Shown piece after piece: positions 1 to 6,715 of a DNA stretch of 21,156 nt. The number at the start of each line of letters is the position of its first letter. Within the stretch, counting starts at the first letter, position 1. The stretch spans positions 1 to 21,156 of the forward strand of contig JAEWIV010000489.1 in NCBI GenBank assembly GCA_023386865.1, in the 5' to 3' direction. The notes beneath the pieces are model-generated. The model did not search any database and had not been told where the DNA came from. It worked only from the letters and a program-made list of their open reading frames with translations. The stretch comes from Pseudomonadota bacterium. GTDB taxonomy: Bacteria > Pseudomonadota > Alphaproteobacteria > Reyranellales > Reyranellaceae. Position numbers and translations under genes: made by a program.

Positions 1-330
1 CGCCGGCGCGAGAACGGCGAAGGAGAGTTCGCCGATCACGGCACCGATCATGGCGAGGCGCCCGCCGCCAGCGCGCCGATGCCGATCGAAGGCAGCCCCG
101 TCGAGCACATGCCGGAAGGCCACATGCCGGTCGAGCACGCGCCCTACGACGCGGCGCCGGTGGTAGCCGCACCTATCAACGTGGAGGCCGCCCCGCAGCC
201 TTTGATGCCGCCCATTCCTCCGGTCGTGGCGTCGGCGCCGCAGCCCGAGCCGCCTCCTCCGGCCGCGCCCCCGGTACCGGTAATCGACGCCCCGCCGGAG
301 AAGCCAAAGCGCGGGTGGTGGAGGCGCTGA
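1..330 (+). CDS. rne: C-terminal tail of probable ribonuclease E (partial)
   Basis: The reading frame is open from the first base to a TGA at 328-330, so only the last 109 codons of a longer gene are present. The visible part is low-complexity: an Arg-rich beginning, repeats of the type PVEH/MPEGH/MPVEH, then a long Pro/Ala stretch, and a basic-aromatic end, KPKRGWWRR. Alphaproteobacterial RNase E proteins typically end in a disordered Pro/Ala-rich degradosome scaffold that closes with a short K/R-G-W-W-R motif, which is the reason for the call. The catalytic S1/RNase domain would lie upstream of the window and cannot be checked. Another protein with a disordered Pro-rich tail remains possible. 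Confidence 0.5.
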   Translation, partial: RRRENGEGEFADHGTDHGEAPAASAPMPIEGSPVEHMPEGHMPVEHAPYDAAPVVAAPINVEAAPQPLMPPIPPVVASAPQPEPPPPAAPPVPVIDAPPEKPKRGWWRR

Positions 331-346
331 GCCTGCCGGGCTGCGG

Positions 347-1171
347 GTGAAACGCGACCTGCAGCTCGCCGCCGGCGCGGCGCTGGCGACCTTTGTCGCC
401 GGTGCCGTCCTGTGGCTGGCCGGCGTGCCGTCGGTGGTGGCGCTGCTGGCGGGCCTCGCCACCGCCGTCGCCGCGATCCTGTTCCTCGCCCGCCGCTGGT
501 ACGCCCAGATCATCAGGCGCATCGATGCGCAGGCCGCGCATCTGCAGAGCGCGATCGGCATTGCCGCAACGTCGGGCGGTATCCCGGTCTACTGGTCGGA
601 TCACGCCATCGCCCCCGAGACCCTCAAGCTCCTCCAGCATCTGGTCGCTTCGCTCCGAGTACAGGCGGTGCTCGAGCTCGGCTCGGGCGTGTCGACGCTG
701 CTCCTCGCCAACGACTTCCGCCGCCGCGGCGCGGGGCGCGTGCTGTCGTTCGACGACGACGCGCGCTGGGCTGCGCAGACCGCGGCCAAGGTCGAGGCCG
801 AGAAGCTCGACGGCTTTGCCGACGTGCGGGTGGCACCGCTGGTCGACATGGAGTCGGGCGGCCGGCGAGCCAAGTGGTATGATCTCGCGGATCTCGACAA
901 GGACCAGCGCTTCGACCTAATCGTCGTCGACGGGCCACCAGCCTGGCATGGCGACAGCATGGCCCGCCTGCCCGCGCTCTACCAACTGCGCCGACAGCTC
1001 TCCGACAACGGCGTGCTGGTGCTCGACGACGCCGCGCGGTCGGGCGAACGAGCGATCGCCGAGCAATGGCGCCGCGACTTTCCCGACCTCCATTTCCGCA
1101 TGGTGCAGTCAGGGCGTGGCCTATTCGTCGCCGCCGTGCAAAGGTCCGCGCTCGACCTGTTACCCGAGTAG
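347..1171 (+). CDS. membrane-anchored class I SAM-dependent methyltransferase-like protein
   Basis: This 274-residue protein starts at a GTG 16 bases after the preceding stop, with only a weak ribosome binding site. Residues about 5-48 form two hydrophobic segments, probably a membrane hairpin, followed by a basic linker. The rest looks like a Rossmann-fold methyltransferase: motif I VLELGSGVST at 108-117, an acidic strand end SFDDD around 134-138, and FDLIVVDGPP at 189-198, as in the Methyltransf_24 group. NGVLVLDDA at 221-229 fits a following strand. The substrate is unknown. The fold assignment is fairly secure, but activity is inferred. It is probably co-directional with rne by chance. 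The Bug-family gene begins 10 bases downstream, so the two may share a transcript. Confidence 0.75.
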   Translation: MKRDLQLAAGAALATFVAGAVLWLAGVPSVVALLAGLATAVAAILFLARRWYAQIIRRIDAQAAHLQSAIGIAATSGGIPVYWSDHAIAPETLKLLQHLVASLRVQAVLELGSGVSTLLLANDFRRRGAGRVLSFDDDARWAAQTAAKVEAEKLDGFADVRVAPLVDMESGGRRAKWYDLADLDKDQRFDLIVVDGPPAWHGDSMARLPALYQLRRQLSDNGVLVLDDAARSGERAIAEQWRRDFPDLHFRMVQSGRGLFVAAVQRSALDLLPE

Positions 1172-1181
1172 CGACAACAAA

Positions 1182-2141
1182 ATGCTCCGCCGTCAGCTTC
1201 TGCTGGGCGCCGCCGCCCTGGCGGCCGCGCCGGCCGTTCACGCCAACAACTTCCCCAACGGACCGTTCCGCATCATCGTACCGTTCGGCGCAGGTTCGGC
1301 GACCGATCAGGGCGCGCGCAATGTCGCGGAAGGGCTGAACCGCATCTTCGGCGTGCCGGCGGTCGTCGAGAACAAGCCGGGCGCCAACGGCGCCATCGCC
1401 GCCGAGGTCGCTGCGAAGGCCAGGCCCGACGGCCAGACGATCTTCGTCTGCTCCAATACCGCCGCCGCCTCGAACGTCGCGATGATGAAGGCCCTGTCGT
1501 ACGATCCGCTCAAGGATTTCGAGCCGGTGACGCTGATCGGGCGTGCGCCGGTGTTCCTGATCGTCAATCCGAAGGTCGAGGCGGCGACGGCGCAGGAATT
1601 CGTCGCCCTGTGCAAGAAGCAGCCCGGCAAGATCAACTTCGGATCCGGCAGCGCTTCGACTCGCATCTCGGGCGAGCTGCTGAAGGCAAAGGCCGGGATC
1701 GACATGGTCCACGTGCCCTACAAGAGCACGCCGGCGGCGCTGCAGGACACGATGGCGGGACACGTGCAGATGTGCTTCGCCGACCCGGTGACCTCCCTGC
1801 CGCAGGTCAAGGCCGGCACGGTGCGCTGCCTCGGCGTCGGCAGCCGCGGCCGCTACAAGCTCACGCCCGACATCCCGACCTTGATCGAGCAGGGCATTCC
1901 CGATTTCGAACTGATGACCTGGACCGGCGTCATGCTGCCCGCGGGCGTCCCGCCAACGATCAGTACGGTCCTGCACGAGGCGATCGTGAAGACCATCACG
2001 CAGCCCGCCTATGTCGAGCGCCAGGCGCAGGGCGGCTCGGAGATCACGCCGACGACGCCGGAGGAAATGCGGCGAATCCAGGTCGCCGAGATCGAGCTCT
2101 ACCGGGAGATGATGAAGGTCGCCGGCATCGAGCCGGAATGA
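1182..2141 (+). CDS. Bug/TctC-family tripartite tricarboxylate transporter binding protein
   Basis: A 319-residue periplasmic solute-binding protein. The same frame is open far upstream inside the methyltransferase gene, but the ATG at 1182 is chosen because it is followed directly by a signal peptide (about residues 1-21, RR then a Leu/Ala core, ending AVHA). The mature protein starts with the Bug signature IIVPFGAGSATD. It then has VVENKPGANGAIAAE with KARPDG, INFGSGSAST, and a VPYKSTPAALQD motif, all in family order and at family length. Bug proteins bind carboxylates such as citrate, glutarate, nicotinate or terephthalate and hand them to TctA/TctB permeases. No permease gene is in the window, so this is an orphan binding protein, as is common where Bug families have expanded. 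The ligand is not predictable. Its stop is 3 bases from the convergent BON gene's stop. Confidence 0.88.
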   Translation: MLRRQLLLGAAALAAAPAVHANNFPNGPFRIIVPFGAGSATDQGARNVAEGLNRIFGVPAVVENKPGANGAIAAEVAAKARPDGQTIFVCSNTAAASNVAMMKALSYDPLKDFEPVTLIGRAPVFLIVNPKVEAATAQEFVALCKKQPGKINFGSGSASTRISGELLKAKAGIDMVHVPYKSTPAALQDTMAGHVQMCFADPVTSLPQVKAGTVRCLGVGSRGRYKLTPDIPTLIEQGIPDFELMTWTGVMLPAGVPPTISTVLHEAIVKTITQPAYVERQAQGGSEITPTTPEEMRRIQVAEIELYREMMKVAGIEPE

Positions 2142-2144
2142 CCG

Positions 2145-2708
2145 TCAGCCTGCGATGCGCAGGTTGTTCTGCACGTGCCTCACGCCGCCGACATGCTCCG
2201 CCGCGTCCTCCGCCCAGCGCTTGGCATCACGGTCGGAGACGGTGCCCGAGAGCGTCACCTCGCCGTCCTTGACGGCGACCTCGATGCCCGAGGCGTCGAC
2301 CCAGGGATCGTCCATCAGGTCGTCGCACACCAGTTCGCGGATGCGCTCGTCCGAGCGTACATAGCCCTTGGGACCGACGCCGCGGTGCGGCCCCTCGCCG
2401 CCGAACCAGGCGCTCGGCCTCGCCCAGGCATGTTCCTCGTCGGCTCGCTGCCGCGTCATCCGCCGGTCGCGTCGGCGGTCGGCGAACTCGCCGGGCATCG
2501 GCCGTTGGGCGTAAGGTTCCTCGCGGTCGCTGAACCGCTGATAGCGGCGGCTGCGATATTCGTGATCGGGATCGTAGTACTCGGCCCGTTCCAGACCCTG
2601 ATCGCGATCGGTGTAGCGACCTGGCTGCCGGTCGCCGCCGCGACCGCCATTGCCGTAGCGCCTGTCATGGCGGGCGTCGTTCCAATCGCGATCGTCGTGG
2701 CGGGCCAT
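2145..2708 (-). CDS. BON-domain protein with charged disordered N-terminus
   Basis: A 187-residue protein starting at the ATG at 2708, preceded by the strong ribosome binding site GGAGGAAC. A frame extension further upstream is rejected because it lacks that site and reads as low-complexity Arg/Ser/Pro. Residues 1-95 are strongly charged (Arg/Asp/Tyr-rich) and look disordered. A short ARPSAWFGGEGP segment at about 96-107 resembles the SWFGD-type motif found in front of BON domains. Residues about 119-185 form a single BON domain: ERIRELVCDDL, then VKDGEVTLSGTVSDRDAKRWAED and GVRHVQNNLRI. BON domains (as in OsmY) are linked to envelope or osmotic stress and probably bind phospholipid. There is no signal peptide, so a cytoplasmic location is likely, unlike OsmY. 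A hairpin covers its ribosome binding site. Confidence 0.85.
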   Translation of the reverse strand: MARHDDRDWNDARHDRRYGNGGRGGDRQPGRYTDRDQGLERAEYYDPDHEYRSRRYQRFSDREEPYAQRPMPGEFADRRRDRRMTRQRADEEHAWARPSAWFGGEGPHRGVGPKGYVRSDERIRELVCDDLMDDPWVDASGIEVAVKDGEVTLSGTVSDRDAKRWAEDAAEHVGGVRHVQNNLRIAG

Positions 2709-2709
2709 G

Positions 2710-2740
2710 GTCGTTCCTCCGACTACTGCGAAGGAACGAC
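2710..2740 (-). promoter_or_regulatory. hairpin sequestering the ribosome binding site of the BON gene
   Basis: GTCGTTCCT and AGGAACGAC form a perfect 9-base inverted repeat, extendable by one G-U and one C-G pair. On the transcript of the BON gene the 3' arm contains the Shine-Dalgarno sequence GGAGGAAC and ends one base before the ATG. If it folds, ribosome access would be blocked. This is the geometry of an RNA thermometer or other translation switch, which would suit a stress protein. Regulation is inferred; the repeat itself is directly visible. A protein-binding palindrome is the alternative. Confidence 0.5.
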
Positions 2741-2754
2741 GGGGCGCCGCCCCG
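2740..2754 (-). terminator. possible GC-rich terminator after the TRAP binding-protein gene
   Basis: CGGGGC and GCCCCG form a 6-base-pair hairpin with a 3-base loop, 12 bases after the TRAP gene's stop. On the minus strand it is followed by TCGTTCCTTCG, which is only modestly T-rich, so it is a weak intrinsic terminator at best. It directly abuts the ribosome-binding-site hairpin of the next gene and could instead be part of that leader. Confidence 0.3.
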
Positions 2755-2766
2755 GTTGCCTGGGCC

Positions 2767-3855
2767 CTAACGCTGCGTGTCGGTGCGATAGACGGCGAGC
2801 TCGGCGCGGGTGTCGGCGATCGAGAACCAGCGGTGCTGCTCGGCGCGGAACTGCCGCCAGTTGGCCAGGATCTTCTTGAACTGGGCGTTGGCGGCCGCCT
2901 CCTCGTCAAGCACCGATTCGAGCGCGCCCCGCAGCGCCTTGATCACCTCCTCCGGCAGCACCGAGAGCTGCGTGCCCGCAGCGACGAGGCGGGCGATCGC
3001 CTGGGCGTTCTTGGCGTCGTAGGAGGCCAGCATCTCGGTCATGGCATAGTAACCTGCATAGCGCAGCGCCGCCTGGTAGCGCGGCGGCAGGCTGGCCCAC
3101 GCCTGCTTGTTGACCATGACCACGTTGTTGGCTTCGAGTTCCATGACGCCCGGCGTGTAGTAGTATTTGGCGACCTTGTTGAAGCCGAGCTTCTCGTCGT
3201 CGTAGGGACCCACCCATTCGCAGGCGTCGATCGTGCCGCGCTCCATGGCAGGATAGATTTCGCCGCCGGCGATTTGCTGCGGCACCGCGCCGAGCTTCTG
3301 GAAGACCTTGCCGCCGAAACCGGCGGTGCGGATTTTCAAGCCGTCGAAATCCTTCGGCGTTTTGATCTCCTTGCGGAACCAGCCGAACATCTGGCCGCCG
3401 GTGTTCCCGGCCGTGAGACCGACGACGCCGAAGTTGTCGTAGACCTCGTCCATCAGCTTGCGGCCGTCGCCGTACAGCATCCAGGCATAGTGCTGCCGCG
3501 GCGTGAAGCCGAACGGCAGCGAGCCATCGAAGATGAAGGAGGGATTCTTGCCGATGTAGTAGCCGGTATAGGTATGGCCGCATTCGACGGTGCCGTTGGC
3601 CACCGCGTCGAGCACCTGCAGGCCGGGCACGATCTCGCCGGCCGCGAAGGGCTGCAGCTGGAACTTGCCGTCGGTCAGTTCGCCGACGACGCGGACCACG
3701 GTCTGCGCCGCGCCGAACAGCGTGTCGAGGCTCTTGGGGAAGCTCGAGGTGAAGCGCCACTTCACGTTCTCGGTGGTCTGCTGGGCGAATGCCGGCGATG
3801 CGGCAAGAGTGGCAAGAGCCGCGGCGGGGGCGAATTGTCGGCGGGTGATCGTCAT
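2767..3855 (-). CDS. TRAP transporter binding protein (DctP family, 2-oxo-acid/TakP-like)
   Basis: A 362-residue secreted protein. The ATG at 3855 is chosen over one 21 bases upstream because GAGGAGG lies 7 bases before it and a twin-arginine-like signal follows (TITRRQF, then an Ala-rich core ending PAFA at residue 24). Family marks are NGTVECGHTYTGYYIGK, a KIRTAG segment at 174-179 whose Arg176 is the usual carboxylate-binding arginine, and EWVGPYDDEKLGFNK at 213-227. The last is characteristic of the TakP/lactate-binding branch, where the Glu-Trp pair helps hold a metal ion next to a 2-oxo or 2-hydroxy monocarboxylate. No DctQ/DctM membrane genes are nearby, so it is an orphan. A LacI-type operator 43 bases upstream suggests control by the adjacent repressor. 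The precise ligand is not known. Confidence 0.88.
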   Translation of the reverse strand: MTITRRQFAPAAALATLAASPAFAQQTTENVKWRFTSSFPKSLDTLFGAAQTVVRVVGELTDGKFQLQPFAAGEIVPGLQVLDAVANGTVECGHTYTGYYIGKNPSFIFDGSLPFGFTPRQHYAWMLYGDGRKLMDEVYDNFGVVGLTAGNTGGQMFGWFRKEIKTPKDFDGLKIRTAGFGGKVFQKLGAVPQQIAGGEIYPAMERGTIDACEWVGPYDDEKLGFNKVAKYYYTPGVMELEANNVVMVNKQAWASLPPRYQAALRYAGYYAMTEMLASYDAKNAQAIARLVAAGTQLSVLPEEVIKALRGALESVLDEEAAANAQFKKILANWRQFRAEQHRWFSIADTRAELAVYRTDTQR

Positions 3856-3897
3856 TGCGTATCCTCCTCGTTGCATCGAATACTAGGGCGCCGGGTT

Positions 3898-3911
3898 TGG
3901 TAGCGCTACCA
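3898..3911. promoter_or_regulatory. probable operator of the neighbouring LacI-family repressor (site 1)
   Basis: TGGTAGCGCTACCA is a perfect 14-base palindrome with the central CG typical of LacI/GalR operators. It lies 3 bases after the SDR stop and 43 bases before the TRAP gene's ATG, so it would block a promoter for the TRAP gene. A near copy at 5764-5777 differs at one base, and the match extends outside the palindrome (a T before it, CA after it). Two such sites beside a lacI-type gene make the assignment fairly strong, but binding is not shown. Confidence 0.7.
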
Positions 3912-3914
3912 CAT

Positions 3915-4697
3915 TCAGCTGGCGCTCCAGCCGCCATCGATCGGGATGGCCGATCCGGTGATGTCGGCGCCGTTCGCACTGCAGAGCAAGGCGACCAGGG
4001 CAGCGACTCCGCCCGCCGCGACGAACCGGCCCGACGGCTGGCACGTGGCGAGGAAGGCGCGCTCGGCCTCGGCGCGCGTCATACCGGTCTTGACCCTCTC
4101 CGCCTCCAGCCGGCCCTCGATGTCAGGCGTCGGGATAGTGCCCGGGCAGATGGGATTGCAGGTGATGTTGGTGCGCGCCGTCTCCAGTGCGATGGCGCGC
4201 GTGAACCCGATCAGTGCCGACTTGGTGGTGACATAGTCGACGCGGTTCACCGTGGCGACCAGCCCGTAGATGGAGGCGACGTTGACGATGCGGCCGAAGT
4301 CGCGCCGGCGCATGCTGGGCAACGCGAACCGCACCGTATGGAAGGCCGCGGACAGGTTCACCGCCAACGCACGGTCCCAGTCGGCCGCCGCGAGCGCCTA
4401 GACCGGCGCGAAGTGGCGCACGACGGCGTTGTTGACCAGCACGTCGACGCCACCAAAGGTTTTCTCGGCGGTCGCGACCAGGTCCGCGATCTGCGCCGGA
4501 TCGGCGACATCGGCGCCGTGATGGATTGCCGACACGCCATGCTCGGTCTCGAGCCCCCGCCGGCTTGCGTCGATGGCCGCCGCTTCGCCGAAGCCGTTCA
4601 TCACGATGTTGCAGCCTTCCGCCGCCAGCCGCTTGGCGATGGCATGGCCCAGTCCCTGCGTAGAGCCCGTGATCAACGCACATCGGCCCTTCAGCAT
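3915..4697 (-). pseudogene. short-chain dehydrogenase (3-hydroxybutyrate dehydrogenase-like) with in-frame amber stop
   Basis: The reading frame of 260 codons matches a full classical SDR in length and motifs but contains a TAG at 4398-4400 (codon 100). Before the stop are the cofactor motif TGSTQGLG at 10-17 and NNA at 89-91. After it, in the same frame, are Ser142, Tyr155-x-x-x-Lys159 (the catalytic triad at canonical spacing) and CPGTIPTPDIEG. Overall it resembles 3-hydroxybutyrate dehydrogenases or related sugar-acid SDRs. The family usually has an acidic residue after APV/API at this point, so a GAG-to-TAG change is the simplest explanation. The start has GGGGA before it and lies 10 bases after the repressor stop, so the two form one operon. 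Either the gene is inactivated, the amber codon is read through, or this is a base-call error. Neither fragment alone has a complete active site. Confidence 0.75.
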
Positions 4698-4707
4698 GAC
4701 TTCCCCA

Positions 4708-5745
4708 TCAAGTGCTCTCGCGTTGGACGATCTCGAAGCCGACGTCGATCCTGACCTTCTGCGGCGAGGCGCCGCGCAACCGGTTGACCAGCAACTCGGC
4801 GCTGCGCCGGCCGATGTCCTGGCGCGGAATGCGCAGCGTCGTCACGGCAGGCACGGTGTGACGCAGGAGATCGAGGTCGTCGAAGCTGGCAATGGCGATA
4901 CGACCGGGCACCGCCCAGCCGCGCCTCTGGCATTCGAACAGCGCGCCGACGGCCAGGACGTCGCCGGCGAAGAAGCAGGCGTCGATGTCGGGATAGGTCT
5001 GCACCAGGCGGACCAGCGCGTCGGCGCCCTCGGCGAAGCCACCGGGCGCCTCGAGCACCAAACCGGGATCGGCCGGTAGGCCGAGTTCCTTCAGCGCCGC
5101 GAAGTAGCCGCGGCGGCGCTCGCGCGAGCGGTCGTTATCGCGCAGCGGCAGGGTGACGAAGCCGATGCGCCTGTAGCCCAGCCGTCCGAGGTGCGCGGTC
5201 ATGGCGCGGGCGGCATCGAAGTTCGAGTAGCTCACCGCCATGTCGATCGGCTTGGCCGGCAGATTGCCGGTCTCGACCACCGGGATGTCGGTCCGGGCCA
5301 AGAGCTCGCGCAGGCGCCGGGAATGCGTGGTGTTGTGCAGCACAAGGCCGCAGACGCGCTGGGCCAGCAGCGCCGACGCCAGCGCCTCCTCGTCCTCGAG
5401 CCGATGGCCCGAGTTGGCGATCATCAGGTGCAGGCCGTTGGCGCGCGCCACGTCGGAGATCGCCTGCACCATCGTGGCGTAGAGCGAGTTCCGGATCGAC
5501 GGCACGATCAGCCCGACGACGTTGGAACGCTTGGACGACAGGCTGCCGGCGATGCGGTTGGGCAGGTACCCGAACTGGCGCACCGCGGCGGTTACCTTGC
5601 GTCGCATCTTCTCGGATACGCTCGCCGGGTCGCTCATCGCGCGCGACACCGTCATCGGCGAGACGCCGGCATGGCGGGCGACGTCGCTCATGGTGATCTC
5701 GCTGCCGCCGTTCCGTGCCTTGCGCCTGCTGGCCTTGCCGGCCAT
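4708..5745 (-). CDS. LacI-family transcriptional repressor (GntR-like)
   Basis: A 345-residue regulator. The ATG at 5745 follows AGGAGGG at good spacing; longer upstream frames run through the divergent promoter region and are rejected. After a basic leader of about 17 residues comes the helix-turn-helix MSDVARHAGVSPMTVSRAM (19-37), then a hinge (LPNRIAGSLSSKRS, about 61-74) and a periplasmic-binding-protein-like sensor domain from about residue 75. The segment VGALFECQRRGWAVP with IAIASFDDLDL resembles the E. coli gluconate repressor GntR more than LacI, so a sugar acid or hydroxy-acid effector is plausible. The gene precedes the SDR and is divergent from the hydroxyacid dehydrogenase. One operator lies in the shared promoter gap and another before the TRAP gene, suggesting autoregulation and local control. 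Confidence 0.9.
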   Translation of the reverse strand: MAGKASRRKARNGGSEITMSDVARHAGVSPMTVSRAMSDPASVSEKMRRKVTAAVRQFGYLPNRIAGSLSSKRSNVVGLIVPSIRNSLYATMVQAISDVARANGLHLMIANSGHRLEDEEALASALLAQRVCGLVLHNTTHSRRLRELLARTDIPVVETGNLPAKPIDMAVSYSNFDAARAMTAHLGRLGYRRIGFVTLPLRDNDRSRERRRGYFAALKELGLPADPGLVLEAPGGFAEGADALVRLVQTYPDIDACFFAGDVLAVGALFECQRRGWAVPGRIAIASFDDLDLLRHTVPAVTTLRIPRQDIGRRSAELLVNRLRGASPQKVRIDVGFEIVQREST

Positions 5746-5763
5746 TGCCGCCCTCCTGTAGGT

Positions 5764-5777
5764 TGGTAGCGATACCA
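5764..5777. promoter_or_regulatory. probable LacI-family operator in divergent promoter gap (site 2)
   Basis: TGGTAGCGATACCA differs from site 1 at a single position, which makes it an imperfect palindrome around the same central CG. It sits inside the 54-base gap between the repressor start (5745) and the hydroxyacid dehydrogenase start (5800), 18 bases from the first and 22 from the second. A protein bound here would cover both divergent promoters. Assignment to the adjacent repressor is inferred from location and from the matching second site. Confidence 0.7.
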
Positions 5778-5799
5778 CAGAACGGGCGGAGGAACGACA

Positions 5800-6693
5800 A
5801 TGGCCGATCTCCTGGGCTTCGTCGGCGTCGGGCGCATGGGCGGTCCCATGGCCGGCCGCCTGCTCGATGCGGGCTATCGGCTGTGCGTCTACGACGTGTC
5901 GGACGAGGCGACTGCCCCCCTGGTGGCGCGCGGCGCCGAGCTGGCCGCCTCTCCCGCCGAGGTCGCCTCGACGGCCGAGACCGTGTTTATCAGCCTGCCG
6001 ACGCCGGATGTCGTGCGCGACGTTGCCTTGGGCGGCAATGGCGGCCTGATCAACGGCTCGACGGTGCGGACCGTGATCGACCTGTCGACGACCGGCCCCG
6101 GCGTGGCGACCGAAGTGGCGGGCAAGCTCGCCGAACGCAAGATCGCATGGGTCGATTCGCCGGTGAGCGGCGGCGTCTCCGGCGCCAGGGCCGGCACGCT
6201 CGCCGTCATGGTGTCCTGCCCCGCGGCCGCCTACCGGACACTCGCGCCGGTGCTGGGGGTGTTCGGCAAGCTGTTCCACGCCGGCGAGAAGCCAGGATTG
6301 GCGCAGACCGCCAAGCTCGCCAACAACCTCTTGGCCGCGACGGCCATGGTGGCGACCTCGGAGGCGATGGCCATGGGCGTCAAGGCCGGCCTCGATGCCA
6401 GGGTCCTGATCGACATCATCAATGCCTCGAGCGGCCGCAACAGCGCCAGCCAGGACAAGTTCCCCCGCGCCATCCTGCCCCGCACCTTCGATTTCGGCTT
6501 TGCCACCGGCCTTTCCTACAAGGACGTGCGGCTCTGCGTCGAGGAAGCCGAGGCGATGGGCGTTCCGATGGTGGTCGGCGGCGCGGTGCGCGAGATGCTG
6601 GCGGTTACCCGCGCCCGATTCGGCGCGGGCTCCGACTTCACCTCCATCGCCAAGGTCCTCGAGGAATGGGCCGGCGTGGAAATCAAGGGATAG
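5800..6693 (+). CDS. NAD(P)-dependent beta-hydroxyacid dehydrogenase (3-hydroxyisobutyrate dehydrogenase family)
   Basis: A 297-residue cytoplasmic oxidoreductase with GGAGGA 6 bases before its ATG. Family marks are the nucleotide-binding GVGRMGGPMAG (9-19), the substrate motif DSPVSGGVSGA (119-129), and KLANN at 172-176, which carries the catalytic lysine and a conserved asparagine. SYKDV in the C-terminal helical domain is also typical. The family includes 3-hydroxyisobutyrate dehydrogenase, tartronate semialdehyde reductase and L-threonate dehydrogenase. The motifs do not decide between them, and the GVSGA ending argues slightly against the tartronate semialdehyde reductase group. Divergence from a GntR-like repressor, with an operator between, suggests induction by its substrate or by a sugar acid. 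It converges on the MFS transporter gene with a gap of 22 bases. Confidence 0.88.
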   Translation: MADLLGFVGVGRMGGPMAGRLLDAGYRLCVYDVSDEATAPLVARGAELAASPAEVASTAETVFISLPTPDVVRDVALGGNGGLINGSTVRTVIDLSTTGPGVATEVAGKLAERKIAWVDSPVSGGVSGARAGTLAVMVSCPAAAYRTLAPVLGVFGKLFHAGEKPGLAQTAKLANNLLAATAMVATSEAMAMGVKAGLDARVLIDIINASSGRNSASQDKFPRAILPRTFDFGFATGLSYKDVRLCVEEAEAMGVPMVVGGAVREMLAVTRARFGAGSDFTSIAKVLEEWAGVEIKG

Positions 6694-6715
6694 ACGACGA
6701 CCAGCGGCCGCCCTC

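Noticed and set aside
2733..2757. GGAAC-N17-GTT on the plus strand, resembling an EcfG-type general-stress promoter
   Set aside because: It points away from the BON gene and would transcribe antisense to the TRAP gene. The GGAAC is already explained as an arm of the ribosome-binding-site hairpin.
2709..2909. Upstream N-terminal extension of the BON protein to 2909
   Set aside because: It would overlap the TRAP gene's 3' end, is low-complexity Ser/Arg/Pro, and ignores the strong ribosome binding site just before 2708.
5746..6279. Upstream extension of the LacI-family protein to 6279
   Set aside because: It runs through the divergent promoter, the operator and the dehydrogenase gene, while AGGAGGG marks the ATG at 5745 in front of the helix-turn-helix.
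5800..6693. Specific call as tartronate semialdehyde reductase (GarR/GlxR)
   Set aside because: The substrate motif and context fit the broader beta-hydroxyacid dehydrogenase family, but no glyoxylate carboligase or hydroxypyruvate isomerase gene is nearby to support it.
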